DNA of 64,000 nucleotides from Gnetum montanum (GCA_015680685.1 MNCI01005296.1:129232-193231); one strand, 5' to 3'. Numbered from the stretch's first letter, positions 38,041-49,992 are shown. Made by a program: numbers and translations. The notes: a model not told the origin generated them from the letters alone.

Positions 38041-39110
38041 ATGTTAATAATTTGGCCAAGAGAATCTTTCCTGTTCTCAAAAATCAAATCATGGGATCAA
38101 GTGTAAAACCTATGTATGATATAAGATGAAAAATATAGGTAATATTATTTGAGAGTGGGGTTGGGTTGTTGAAACACCAAAATAATTATAATTGATGGAG
38201 GTAAACCCCAAGATATATAGTCTAATTAGAACTTCATAACTCAACATTGCCCACCATAATTGAACCCCTAACTTAGAGCTATCAAATAAAGGCAGTACTA
38301 GGACTCAAAATAATTGAAACATAGGTATACCCCAAGATTTATAAAAGTTTATAACTCAATACTACCTAGAAGAATCAAACTTATGACCTAGGGTTACTAG
38401 GTCAAGACCTGTACCACTATGCTAACATCCCATTGTTGCTATCAAATCAAGAGTCTTACCACTATGTTAACAATGAGATGTTAGCCTAATGGTAAGACAC
38501 TTAATGTGAAAGCTCCAAGTCATGGATTTGATTTCGATGGGCAATGCTCAGTTATATAAAGTTCTAATTGGTTTTTGGGTTTGAACACTACCTTACCACC
38601 ATGCTAACACCTTATTGTTATCGACCATCTAAAAGGTCATAGACAAAATAGAATTTAGCATCACCAAAATAGAACCTCTAATACATCATGCACAAATTAT
38701 AAGTTAGCTTTGCACAATTATGATTGGTACGTGGTCTTTTACCTAAAATTTAGCCAAAACTATTAAGGAATTATATAAGACGATCATTTACAATAATGAA
38801 ACCGAAACCATCATTATATAGTACGATTATTTATAATAATGAAACCGAAACCATCATTATATCGGACCATCATTTATAATAATATCAAGGTGTTTCTTGG
38901 AGGTTCGAACCTAAATGAAACCACTTGAAAAAAATAAAAGTATCTGTCTTGATTGTTGAGGCCTTTGCAAAGGGGTGGGGCGAATACAAATGAATGATTT
39001 TAATATCATGTAACTACTGTATGGCGAAGGTTGTGAGTTTCCATATTTCAAAAAAAAACAAAAACAACAACCATTAAAAGTATATCCATATATCGGCAGC
39101 ATTTGCGCCG
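38041..39110. other. Intergenic, SINE-like copies upstream of the 39-kb gene
   Basis: Copies of the SINE-like family lie at about 38158-38300 (minus), 38300-38425 (minus) and 38465-38570 (plus, starting GTTAGCCTAATGGTAAGAC). A repeated phrase, AATGAAACCGAAACCATCATTATAT, occurs at about 38796 and 38838. No ORF is supported. Confidence 0.55.
38158..38570. repeat. Abundant SINE-like family, three copies in both orientations
   Basis: Two minus-strand copies show CACCAAAATAATTATAATTG, CCCCAAGATATATAGTC and TTGAACCCCTAACTTAGAGC. One + strand copy starts GTTAGCCTAATGGTAAGAC and includes GGATTTGATTTCGATGGGCA. The opposite orientations confirm a dispersed, not tandem, family. Confidence 0.6.
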
Positions 39111-39115
39111 CATGT

Positions 39116-39397
39116 AACGGAGAAACGGAAGGTCAGCGAAACAGACGCTCCTGATTTGATTTGATTTGATTATTTGTTGTGGTAGAGCATTTCTTAACGT
39201 CTAATTCTGCTACTACGTCTACAAACACCAGAGCGCATCTTCCAACGGTCACATTCTCCTTCATCTTTTCATCTCTGCTACTGTAACGCCAGCCTTCTTC
39301 AGCAGCATTCCATTCAATTCAATTCAATTCAATTCAGTTCAATCCAAGTGAACAACTCTCTGTTCTGCGATTGTGCGGCGGTGCTTTTCAGCCGTTA
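39116..39397 (+). promoter_or_regulatory. Promoter region with MSA element and AACGG cores
   Basis: TCCAACGGTCA at 39241-39251 matches the mitosis-specific activator consensus YCYAACGGYYA at every position. AACGG cores also occur at 39116-39120 and 39124-39128, and a reverse-strand core (CCGTT) at 39392-39396. MSA elements are bound by three-repeat MYB (MYB3R) factors and drive G2/M expression in plants. The exact copy is about 220 bases upstream of the start codon. An (ATTCA)n run follows at about 39305-39334. Confidence 0.6.
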
Positions 39398-39461
39398 CAG
39401 ACGTACATGAACTTTGGCTCTGCTTCGTCTCCCTCCCTTCCTGTTGTTGGAGTTGAAGGAA

Positions 39462-42061
39462 ATGGCAACCGTGAACAACAACACAATCACGTCTTCATCC
39501 GATGATGCTTTCGCAAGTCGTAGCCGTCGGCGGCAGAAGCAGAAGCAGCGGAATGAGAATGAGAATGAGAACAAGAACAAGAACGAGAATGAGAACAAGA
39601 ACAAGAACGAGAATGAAAAGCTTAAGCAGGGGATGAGAACTAAGACGAGGATTGCATCTGAGTCTGTGTGCGCGTCTTCTTCTTTTTCGTTAAACTTGAA
39701 TCCTCTGGCTACTCTTGATTGCAATGTTGATCCTTCTTCTGCAAGAACTTGGCAATTCCAATTGCAACCTCCTCCTCCTCCTCCTCCGCCTGGTAAGTTT
39801 TGATTCCTCTGTCTGTGTTTTCTCTGAGTTTCTTTGCCTTTTTAGGGTTTCCGGTTATCGTTTTCTGCACCTAGTGATTTTCGTAAATCTATGCATTGTG
39901 GCTTGGCGATCACGATCTACGATGTAGCGCCGTCGGCTAGTCAGTCCGCATCATTAGCGATTAAAGAACGGATCCCAGATTCGGCCACCGTGTATCACAA
40001 CGCCATCTTTGCGTGCGAAGGAGATTCGTGCTCGCAAAACAGCGTCTCTGCGAATCATGAAGAAATGAACGAAGCCGTGCCGAGCCAGGAGGATGATGCT
40101 GCTTCTAAGGATATTCAAACTGTGAATGAGGAAAAGGAGGAGGAGGAACAGGAAAAAGGAAAGGAGATTTGCAATGAAGAACGCACGTTGGCCAGAAACC
40201 GCCGGGATGTTCTGCGAGCGTTGAAGCACGAAGAAGAAAAGATCGACGCGAGTATTAAGGATCACGTGGAGGAGCAGAAGTTGCACGAGAGCAGAATCAT
40301 TGCCCTTTCTCGAGAACTTGAGCAGCTTAGGCTTTGCAAGCAAGTTATAGCCAAGGATCGAGAAGCTTTCCAGAAAAATGTTGACGTTGCTGTTGCTGAA
40401 AAAGATGTTGGCGCTGCTGCTACCGAATCTGCTGTTAATGTTTCTGTTTCCTTGGGTAAAAGCCAAGCCCCCGGGACTGGTGACAAGCACAAAAAGGGCC
40501 GATATGTGGCTTCAAGATTCCTTGATTGGCACGCCGCAGACAAAAACGGATCTTCCAAAGCATCTACAGCTCCTGGTTCTCAGAGAAAGGCTCTTAGTCT
40601 AGGACCAAACGAAATCCATGAATATCCTCAGGAGGAGCCGAAAAAAGGCGCCAAGTCCTCCCCTGCTCCCAAGACGAGAAGAGTTAGAAGCCTGAGCATG
40701 AGTCCCTTGCAGAGACACAGCTATAGCAGAGCTGCATCAGCAGTTGCTTCTAATCTGAAAACTCCAGGACCGTTCAAAAGCTCTGAAAAATCCATGGCCG
40801 TTAATGCCTCTAACAGAAACAATCACACTCCTGCTGCTGCTCCTGCAAAGACGGAAAAGCTTGATACTAAAACCGCCAACAACGGCGGTTCATGCACCAG
40901 GCGAAAAGCAGATTCACCTTTTAGGAGGACAAGAATTGTTGCAAGTCGATACGGACTTAGCATTCAATCGCCGAAAGAAAAAACGACGACTAGTTCGAAA
41001 TCTGCTGCACATTGTTCGACAAAATGCGTGAAGAATGCATACGGGAAAAGAGTGCTTCCTGATGGCGAACAGGCTACTGTGCAGGGAAGGCCTGGAAAAG
41101 ATTCAAAGAGACGAGCTGTTGCTTCGCTTCCAGAGAGTGCCATTGCTCTTGCTACTTATTTTCCAAGAATTGATATGTCTGCTGCATTAAACTTCAAAAC
41201 TCCCATGTCCTCTTCCAAGGCAGCATTGAACATTAAGAGGCTCTGTAACAGCACTCAGGTAATTAAGAAACAAACGATGCATTCATATTTTCAAAACTAA
41301 AAAAAATTTTATTACTGAATCCGAAGTTTAATCAATAAAGTTACCCAAGTTTCCAGGTGTTATTTCAAATAGGTCAATTAAGTTATTAATTGTAATTTAT
41401 TGTCTTATAGTATAAGACATTGCAGGGGCTTATCTTCAATTACTCTTTCATTACATAAACAACAGGTTCTTTCTTAGTGTAGAATCTTAACTCATCTACT
41501 TGTTTTGAATTCTAAAATACTGAGAGCCTAATGCCTGGTCAGTTTGCATTGTAGAGATATAGGGATAGACGATTAAGTTGCTTTCTTGTTGATGTTTCTT
41601 TATAGATAAAATTGTTTTTACCTGCTGGGTTGCCTTATATGTGCAAAAATTTCTTGTTTCTAAAGCTCTCACAACGTAAAATCTTCACTTCAATGTTCCA
41701 TTTTTAACTATCTTTTTGTAGGCTATACTTCTCTGATCGATGATTGCATGTTTTCTGGCAGAAACTGGATGTTGGCAAGGAGGTCAATGACGACATTGAC
41801 AGCCGATCAACTGAAAAGTTGCTCACTGATAGTGTAGAAAGAAGCCAGTTGAATCTGCCAAAGATCAAAACAGTGAAATACACTGGAGATAGTCCGAGAG
41901 ATTCAGGTTCTATTAAGAGGGTTAAGGACTATCTTGGGAAAACATCATTCTTTGCAACTGATAACAGTGCCGGTGGTGATGATGATATTTCCCTATCTCA
42001 AAGGAAGAACGTTGCTGAAAAATTGAAGCAGACGTTATCCTTTGAAGAGAACAATGAATAA
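39462..42061 (+). CDS. Unrecognised basic coiled-coil protein, 653 aa, probably cell-cycle regulated
   Basis: Exons: 39462-39792, 39928-41258, 41762-42061; all three join in phase with GT-AG introns (135 and 503 bases). The start ATG has a good plant context (GGAAATGGC); an in-frame ATG lies 16 codons upstream at 39414. Residues about 28-50 are an N/E/K repeat and about 102-109 a run of eight prolines. An acidic stretch is followed by a predicted coiled coil at about 198-268. The later half is basic and Ser-rich, with K/R clusters (KTRRVRS, SKRRAVAS), several S/T-P sites and one full CDK consensus SPFR (about 440-443). Two GRYVASRF / TRIVASRY motifs resemble the SRY/SRF segments near microtubule-binding regions of HAUS8 and QWRF proteins, but no QWRF motif is present. 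I do not recognise the family. A mitotic microtubule role is inference from these motifs and the MSA element. Confidence 0.85.
39540..39620 (+). repeat. Coding hexanucleotide-type minisatellite
   Basis: Within exon 1 of the 39-kb gene, GAGAATGAGAAC- and AAGAACAAGAAC-type units repeat, encoding alternating N/E and N/K. The repeat stays in frame (units are multiples of six), so length change would alter only the number of N-E/N-K residues. Confidence 0.8.
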
Positions 42062-42456
42062 TGCTGCTTGTTTGTTAGGGTTTCCATTTCATAGAACAAA
42101 TGACTTGAATTAGCTATGAATGCTTTCCAGAATAATTAAAAACAAGTTCTTTTGTATTTCATTATCATTAATTTTCACTTTTTTTCTGTTATTTTAATGC
42201 AAAATATATAGATACGTCTGGACTGTGCTCGGAAATCTAATGTAATGCATAATCACGGGGTGTAACCGCCAAGCTAATTTATTATCTGTTAACTTTGTGA
42301 GGACACATAAATTGATTTTTCTGTGTCTTGAATTTATAAGATTTTCTGTTGAATCCAACATTCTACTTGGAAAGAAAATGCAACTGCCCTGTTTGAGGAC
42401 TCTTGACATCGCAAGTTCGAAGTGGACATCCTAGGTAGACAATGGAGTAAATAAAA
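42062..42456. other. 3' UTR and downstream sequence of the 39-kb gene
   Basis: AATAATT/AATTAAAAA motifs near 42131-42142 are possible polyadenylation signals. No exact AATAAA is seen within the first 120 bases after the stop. No further gene is supported. Confidence 0.4.
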
Positions 42457-42664
42457 AAACCATTCCTAGCCATTTCCCTAACTCTTATTTGACACAAGAA
42501 ACTTTTTGGGGCGCAAGGATTATCAAAAAAGCCATTCCTAGCCATTTCCTAAATCTTATTTGACACAAGAAACTTTTGGGGCACAAGGATTATAAAAAAG
42601 CCATTCCTAGCCATTTCCCTAACTCTTAATTGACAAGGAAACTCTTGGGGGCACAAGGATTATC
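42457..42664. repeat. About 71-bp tandem repeat, three copies
   Basis: Each unit contains CCATTCCTAGCCATTTCC, a CTTATTTGACACAAG block and a GGGGCACAAGGATTAT end. The third unit is slightly shortened. The repeats are diverged by a few percent. Confidence 0.85.
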
Positions 42665-45312
42665 GAAGGACATGTTCAGATCTTGTACTAGCATCAAATC
42701 CAAGGTACACATTGGTATCATCACGTCGCATAGGGCACATCTTGACATTGGCTTTTGTAAGATTACCTTGACTAAGTAAGAGCAAGGGTTGGAAGATTGA
42801 TTGCTTGATTGAGAGTTACACCACCATTGTGACATCACTTTCTTAGGGCTTTGGTTAATCTTGATTTATTCTTTTTTGCAAGACATTCAAACCCATAGAT
42901 CCATCATCATTGCATCATTTGTATTTGGATCTCCATTTAAGGCTTCTTATTTCATTTGTGTTGTTATCCTATTTTAAGCATATTGTATGTAGATTTAATT
43001 TCATGAATCATTCTCTCTACACCCATCATGTTGTTGTGTTTCTTGCTTGCTCTGCAAAGTATAAATTTTCTCCAATGAAATATTTATATTGTAGCCTTGA
43101 AGGGTTCACACTTGGGAGGCCAAGTGTTTGTCATACTGTCTTTGCCTTGAGGGGTTGTGAGTGTATCCTATGGAAGCATCACATTTTTAACCACAATGGT
43201 TTCCATAGTTGTAGTTTAATTTTAGCAAATTTAAAGGTGATGAGCTTTAGCCTACATATGAAGGATGGAGTTCCATTTGTGCATTTTGTTTTTTATTTTT
43301 AACAAGTTCATTTAAGATTTGGGGATGTCTTTTTAGGTTTTCATCCTTACAACAATCCTGAAAAACCTTCCATGTAGGGTAGGAAATTGGACTTTCTATG
43401 AAAATATTAACATTGGGTGAAAGGAGAGGAAGCCCCTACACTATCAATAGAATCAACATTATCAAAAGATGTTATCTCCATATCTTGACCAATAGGAACA
43501 AATGAATTATTAGCAGTCAAAATGTCTTGAATATGTCCATTTTGAAAATTTGGCATGTAATCACCAATGGATAGACTTCCTTGTTGTTTTTTATTATGAA
43601 GAACCATTTGAAAACTATTTGAATCAACAATAGGATTCTATGAAACCTAAGGAACGTATATCTGTTTCTCCTTAGTCATTGAAAAAATTTTTGAAATTGA
43701 TTTCATCATAACCTTCTTTGAAAGGGGTGGGCTAACTATTGAAACATCAACAAAAGAAATTATCCCAAGATTTGCAACATCTATATAAAATACCTTAGCA
43801 AGATCTATAACATTTGTAGAAGAAACCTTAATAGTATGTACAATAGCTTATCGTTAATATGCTTGCATTGCCTTTTTTCATAGCATAAAGGGACATGAAT
43901 CAAACGTGTGACCCTCTCAATGATAATAGTGACATAACTTTGAAAAATTGTTATAAATAATCTTCTATGCATAATCAATTCTGCCAGCATGCAAAAGAGT
44001 TCTCACTTAAGCAAATTAAGATCCACTTTAATCATATATCAAATTCTACAAAAACCACTAACTACAATGAGGGTTTCAGAATATTTAATTGGCCCAATAC
44101 AAGAGACAATATCCCTTTCAACTTTTTTAAAAATTAATAAAATATTTGACAATTCAACGAAATAAGGACCTTTCGAAGTTCATGAGATGTCAAAATTTAA
44201 AAAGGGAATTCACTTTTGAATAATCAATAAAGCATGACAATGATTAAAAACATTCATATTAATGACCTTAGAAACTATCATCGAATTAACAAATTCTACT
44301 AGCAAAAATGAGTTTGAAAAATAATAAGCATGAATAGTATTCAAATCTTGCTCTTTCTAAACCAAATTTAAATTATTAGAAAACCTTAAGGAACAATGTA
44401 AATAACCTAGAATTTACATGAAAGCATACCTTTCAAAAAAATTTTGAGTAATAGATTCATATAAATCATCAGGTACTTCATAGAAAGGCAAAGATGCAAT
44501 GGTTCTGCTTGAGAGATCACCTACTAAATTTGGCAACATTGCACGTAATAAGTTCATTTAAGATTTAATTTTATTTGAAACTCATTCATCTCCAACACCA
44601 TCCAACCCCCTACTCCCTTGCTAGCCTTACTATCCCTGACTGCACTTATTCCTCCCACAATCCTTCTCTTTAGCTACCCAAAAAAACCTCCAAAATCCAT
44701 TTTCTAAGTTTATCTATCAAGACTTTTATCATTAAACTTAATGGGTCTAATATGGCAGAAACCAAAAAATTAATCTTTTAAGTAGTATTGATCCTTCTTT
44801 TAACACTACCTCATCTACCTCTTATGCATCTTACATGATTTGCATAAAATACATGCAACATGGGTTAAAATACCTTCACCATAGAGAAAACTACTTTGGT
44901 GCTTCCTATAACAAGAACAAGGGGTATTAAAACCCAAAATAATTGAAACATAGGTACACTCCAAGATTTATAGATGTTTTACAACTCAATGCTACCTAGT
45001 AGAATCAAACTAGTGACCTAGAACAAGACTAGAAGATAGGATCCATTATTGCAAAACACAATGTTAGGTACCAACAATAAACAATTAATCATAACTATTG
45101 ATCTAAGAATTATCTAAGTTAACCCATGAATTATCATATTGGAAATTAGAATAACTATAAGGTTGATACTAACTAAAACTAGCCATCAAGGATTTTTGAC
45201 CTATCTAAACCATCCTTGAGAACATTCAAACTCTAATTATCCTCACCAAATCCTGGGTTGCATTATGGCTAGTACCAATCATATAGCCATCCTAAAATCC
45301 AAGCTCCTCATC
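42665..45312. other. Intergenic with degenerate minus-strand coding relic
   Basis: No intact gene is supported. From about 44560 down to 43400, minus-strand translation shows short coherent pieces (LPNLVGDLSSRTIASLPFY, then IERVTRLIHVPLCYEKRQC) broken by many stops and A/T-rich tracts. This looks like an old element or gene relic, perhaps LINE- or retroelement-derived; I could not assign it. A SINE-like copy lies at about 44920-45020 (minus). The 130-codon ORF at 42910-43302 is not credible. Confidence 0.4.
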
Positions 45313-45317
45313 ATTAG

Positions 45318-46136
45318 TGATGACTCGTGGTTAACTAGGCCCCATATACATGGCCCTATTTACGCAGTGTCTGTTTCTAGCTATAAATAAGTGTGCACCC
45401 ATCGCACTTAGGCATCTTTTTTGGGATAATTGTAGGGAAGCTCTTGTACTTTGTTTCCGTAGGAGTTAGACTATTTTCCCAAGTGCATGCTCACAATGTG
45501 ATGATTGTAATTGCACGGCACCTTTATTCGAGTGTGACGTACTTGGACATGCACATGACCAGAAATAAAGATCGAGATTACTTCATCATTGCAGCATTCA
45601 CTTAGTTTAATTATTTAATTGTTATTGTTATTTATTGCTTTCTTAGTTAATATTTCTTTACCACCATTTATTATTATTGTTGTTAAACGCAGAATGAGTA
45701 CGACTTAATCACGAGCATTTAAGTGTGACTACCTAGTATCCCAGTAGCGTATCTAGGAGCGCTTAAGTAATATACGCTTGGTAATCCCAGTAATAGTCAT
45801 GCACGAGGTCCAAGATGTGTACAAATGATCAAGGAACGGATGCTCATCACACTTAGGCTAGCTTAGATTCTCTCTCCCTTTTTCCTCCTAGCTTAATTGA
45901 AGTTCTTTTCCATTGCCTCTAAGAGTAGCACTAGGTTAGAAACCACATCATACACCTCACTCTAGACTAAACCATACGTAACAAAGCATATACTAGTCTA
46001 GGTGGGAAGACAGCGAACTACGATCAATGTATAATGATCTAGATACCACAACTAGCTCGTCCACGGAGTTCAACCGGATCGTGCGTGAATGCTCGTATTC
46101 GTATGGTTGAATGTAGGGGTACCTCGCCACTCATCA
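45318..46136 (+). repeat. 5' LTR of element A
   Basis: It begins TGATGACTCGTGG and ends CGCCACTCATCA. U3 holds GGCCCCATATACATGGCCC repeats. The TATA box is TATAAAT near 45382 and AATAAAG near 45566 is a polyadenylation context. It is 30 bp shorter than the 3' LTR because it lacks one U3 repeat unit. Confidence 0.92.
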
Positions 46137-46137
46137 T

Positions 46138-46154
46138 TGGTGCCGTTGCTAGGG
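46138..46154 (+). other. Primer binding site of element A (tRNA-Asp type)
   Basis: TGGTGCCGTTGCTAGGG starts one base after the LTR. It differs from the complement of the plant tRNA-Asp 3' end (TGGCGCCGTTGCCGGGG) at three positions, all C-to-T or G-to-A transitions. This fits decay of a methylated element. Confidence 0.8.
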
Positions 46155-46268
46155 ATGGTGCTAGTTATCTAGAATAATTACATCATACAAGATCGTTGTA
46201 ATAAAGCATTAATGATATATCTCTTAGAAAAAAATTAATTTCAATTAAGTCACACATGATTCACAACA

Positions 46269-48565
46269 ATGTCTCTCTCACAAGACTATGATCCCGCAAC
46301 CACTAATGAGGCAATTCACTGGAGAACCAACAAAATTTATGATGAAGATGAAGTTTGGAGTACTCAATCTTATGCAGGAGTTTTATATGTTCAGGGACGC
46401 CCCAACGATACTCAAGAACTTTTGTCATCCAACACAGACACCTCTAGTGAGGATGGGACATCCCATAGAACAAGGGGGCCCGAAAGGCCTAGGACCTTCT
46501 CAATAATTAACAAGAACTTACTTGGGGATGATTGGAAGACTTACAAAAGTCTTAACAAGTTTTACAGTTCCTTCTCTTCCTCTACTCCTTCAACATCAAG
46601 GGATCGGCATAGAACTAAAAATCAAGCTCACAAAGAAAATCAAGAATGCCAACATCGTTCCACCTCACAAGCTCACAACCTACTTAGTGACAATGAACCC
46701 CTGCTATCCACTAAGAGCCTAATGCCTATACAAGAGGCTGTTCAAATATCCTACAGGCATCACAAAGAAAGTCATCTACTTAGGCTTAATTTAAACAACT
46801 TTCCCAAGTTTTTAGGAGGCTATGATTTAGATCCGCAACAACATTTACAAGCCTTCTACGATGCCTATACATGGAACAATATTGATAATGGGTGGAAAAA
46901 ACTTAAGCTCTTTCCTATGACACTCGTTGGACAAGCAAAAGTATGGTATAGGTCTTTAAAACCGAAATCAATTTGACGTTGGCCGACAATGGTAGAACTC
47001 TTCAATGAAAGATATCAAACCTATGCAAGAGTGTCAGCCTTGAGGAGACAAATCCAAAAATGGAAACAGGGGTAGCATGAACCCTTGGACATGGCCTTAG
47101 AAAGATATTATTCATTGTTAAACAATTACCCAGGCCATGGATTCTCCAAGGAAAGGCTAATATACCACATCATGGATGGGCTCCATAATGAAACAAGGGA
47201 GACCCTAGGGATGTACACCCCCGAGGTCAACTATATGAGCTACGAACCCATCAACTCCAAGAGCTTATTAAGTAGGTAGCAAAAGAAGAAGGAGAAATAG
47301 CTAAATGAGAGAATGTTGAAAGTTCTCAATAGGACCAAAATCTCAACTTAACAAGGATCCGTGATCATGAAGAGGAGAAATCAACTCACTTCAAGAAGGT
47401 GGAATCATCTTTTGCCAATCCTACAATCACTAGATAAAATTGAGGCAAAGATCAATAAGATGATAGACTAGGTACATGAAAGATGTGGAGAATATGCCAA
47501 CATTATTAGAGGAAGAATCATGATGAACCAAGAAATAGGACAGAACACCACTAGACAATCGAAAAGAAGGGTTGAAGAGAATAAGGATAAGAACTCAACT
47601 ACCAATCATATGTATCAATGTAATATTTGCCTATACGATCATCCCAAAGGTCAATGCCCAATCTTGTCACATTTACATGAGCATTGGGGAGGAATGTTAC
47701 ATCTAGAGTTCATACAAAAATACTGTGTCCAACCACAGTGGCAAAAACCTTAGTCGTGGGGAAGGCCACCACCAACTAGACCATACCCTTCGTATGTCCC
47801 AATGCCAAATGCTTATTATGTTCAACACCCTATTTCTCCAACAAGATCAACATTTTTTGCTCACCTCATCGTTATCATTCTCCCGTGTACTATCCACCCA
47901 TGTNCTGCTCACCTCATCGTTATCATTCTCCCGTGTACTATCCACCCATGTCCTCTCCAACAAGATCACCACCTCATATGCCTTACACTTCTTCTCAAGC
48001 TCAATATTCTCATACTTCACCCCCTTCTACATCACCACCAGCTATGCCAGAAGATTTTTCACCACAGCACCAACCCACGAATGTTACTTGTGCTACTACT
48101 GTTAATAGCAGTGGAGGTTCTCCACAACGTCGAAAGTGTCCTTTCTTTAAGCATGACCGTAGAAAGAGATAGCACAGTTCTAAAACCATTGCATCCACCA
48201 ACTCAGCACAAGTTCAACGTTGTGATGCATCTTCTCCCTCGAACACAACACCTCCTATTACTCTATCTGGGCCACCAATCAACACTCTAACAACCATGTA
48301 GCCCAATGAATATAGCCACATGGGGAGACATATCGATCCTTGCATACCATCTTACGGTCACATGTACCATAGTAGGTCAACTCCTTATAAATTAACCACA
48401 TCTTATAACTTGCCCCACTATGTCAACTCTAATCAAGTGTGTGAACCCCAATGGGGTAAGTATGATCAAGTCCCAATATTTCCAACATGCAAGGATCCTA
48501 ACCTTCCATTTATTAATTCTAGCCATGCTCAACCGTTTAGCTATGAGGGGTATCCTCCATTCTAA
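46269..48565 (+). pseudogene. Gag of element A (interrupted)
   Basis: It starts MSLSQDYDPATTNEAIHW. A Ser-rich linker follows, then the gag core: LNLNNFPKFLGGYDLDPQQ, LKLFPMTLVGQAKVWY and, after a stop near 46974, MVELFNERYQTYARVSALRR and YPGHGFSKERLIYHIMDGL. This order matches the retrotransposon gag domain. A Cys/His cluster CNICLYDHPKGQC (C-x2-C-x3-H-x4-C) resembles a zinc knuckle with one spacing changed. A proline/His-rich tail ends at EGYPPF. Several stops and frameshifts are present. The N at 47904 sits in the tail between two exact 46-bp repeats, probably an unmerged contig overlap. Confidence 0.8.
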
Positions 48566-49992
48566 CAACATAGAATTAATAAATTTTTTTCTGTTTCTTT
48601 AATTTTTCAACTTCTTGTTTTCCATTTTTTCACCTTTTAATTTATTATTTTATCTTCTTGTCTTCATCTACAAATAAAACACTCATATGACTCATTGGTT
48701 GAGGCGTTTTTCTATGCTATTAAGTCTCAAGTGATTAATTATTTGGGTAGTGAACCCACCACATCCACCCAACCATTCTTTTAATAAGAGGTTCTACTCT
48801 GGGTATGATGATATTCTCGTCATCATGAAACTTAAAAGTAATTTTGTGCTCATTATGCCCAAAGTGAAAAATGATGGACTAAGAGGAAATGACCAGGGTG
48901 TGACATCAAGGAAACTTGTGGATTCTCTTTGGTGACATCTGTAGGTGCTATCATGCAGCTTGGTTGTACTAAGATCCTTGTAGATCTAACGAAAAATAGG
49001 AGTAAGCGTAATCAAAAGGCACTCAATCAAGGAAAAATAATGCTATTCTAGGGGGTCCCACTGGAAAGACATGCACCCATGCCTAAAGGTAGGTGGCTTC
49101 CCTAGATTAAGCATTCCAAAAAATAATGATGAATGATGATAAACAAAAAAGAGAGCAACAAGAGTGTGCCAAAGTGGCCACATAGAAAAAAAAAGAGAGA
49201 GAAGAAAAGATCAAGATCAAAGTGCTGCAAAGCAATTTTGAATCACTTCTCCCTTGAACAAAGCACCAAGTGATCGTACACCTTACTGTCATGGTGCTCT
49301 TATTGTTGTCTATCATTGAGATGAAATAATGCAATGTCACTTATCAGAGGAATGGACTTGGTCCTGATTTTTGAGCGATAGGTTAATGACACATTAATCA
49401 TGCCTTACACTGAGAATTCATTGTGCCCAGGGTTAGTTACCTCATGTCCCAATCTCTATAGTCCCTTCTACAATTCGTCTCATCTCGTTGTTCATGTAAT
49501 TGTGACTTGTGTCTTGTAAAACAGTGAATTCATACCTTATCACGGTGGTATCTACATGTGTGTGTTTTGTGGAGCTAGTGTGGATTACATTTAACCCTTA
49601 TAGTGCCTATGGACATTTTCAAGGTGGTTACGTAAGGGCATCATAGGTAGAAACCTACTTTGGGAAGGACCCACTTGCGTGACTTTTGTAATTTATACTT
49701 GTTGCACACCACCACATCATCTTATACCCTCTGAGTACTTCATTGCCAAATCTATTCTTTCCTTTGTCATCATTTTATCAAACATTCCTCAAAATGAGGT
49801 CCTTTTATGTGTCACATAAACAAACCAAGTCTGACATTAAACTTTTAGGGCAACTTCCTTGAAAAAAAATCTCTAACTCTAAAATCACACTAAATAAAGA
49901 ATTCAACATTTATCAAAGGCAATAAGTAAGGTATGAAATAATTGAACTTCTCTCAATAACCTTACTAACAATTGATCTTTGTGTGATTATAG
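48566..49992 (+). other. Spacer of element A where pol would be expected
   Basis: No RT, RNase H or integrase motif is seen. Short blocks are shared with element B in reverse: GTGTGACATCAAGGAAACTT near 48899, and the GGACCCACTTGCGTGACTTT block near 49668, which is single here but tandem in B. The spacer ends in TTGTGTGATTATAG just before the ORF2 ATG. Confidence 0.65.

Noticed and set aside
39395-39724. Minus-strand ORF of 109 codons opposite exon 1 of the 39-kb gene
   Set aside because: It is the antisense of the N/E/K repeat and Ser-rich region and translates to low-complexity F/S/L runs.
39954-40558. Minus-strand ORFs of 178 and 98 codons opposite exon 2
   Set aside because: Antisense of a well-supported coding exon; no domain and no independent splice or promoter signal.
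42910-43302. 130-codon + strand ORF
   Set aside because: His/Phe/Leu-rich composition, no domain, and it lies in repeat-like intergenic sequence.
47725-48290. Three overlapping + strand frames in the gag tail of A
   Set aside because: They are shifted frames over one Pro/His-rich tail and cross an N within a duplicated 46 bp; not separate genes.
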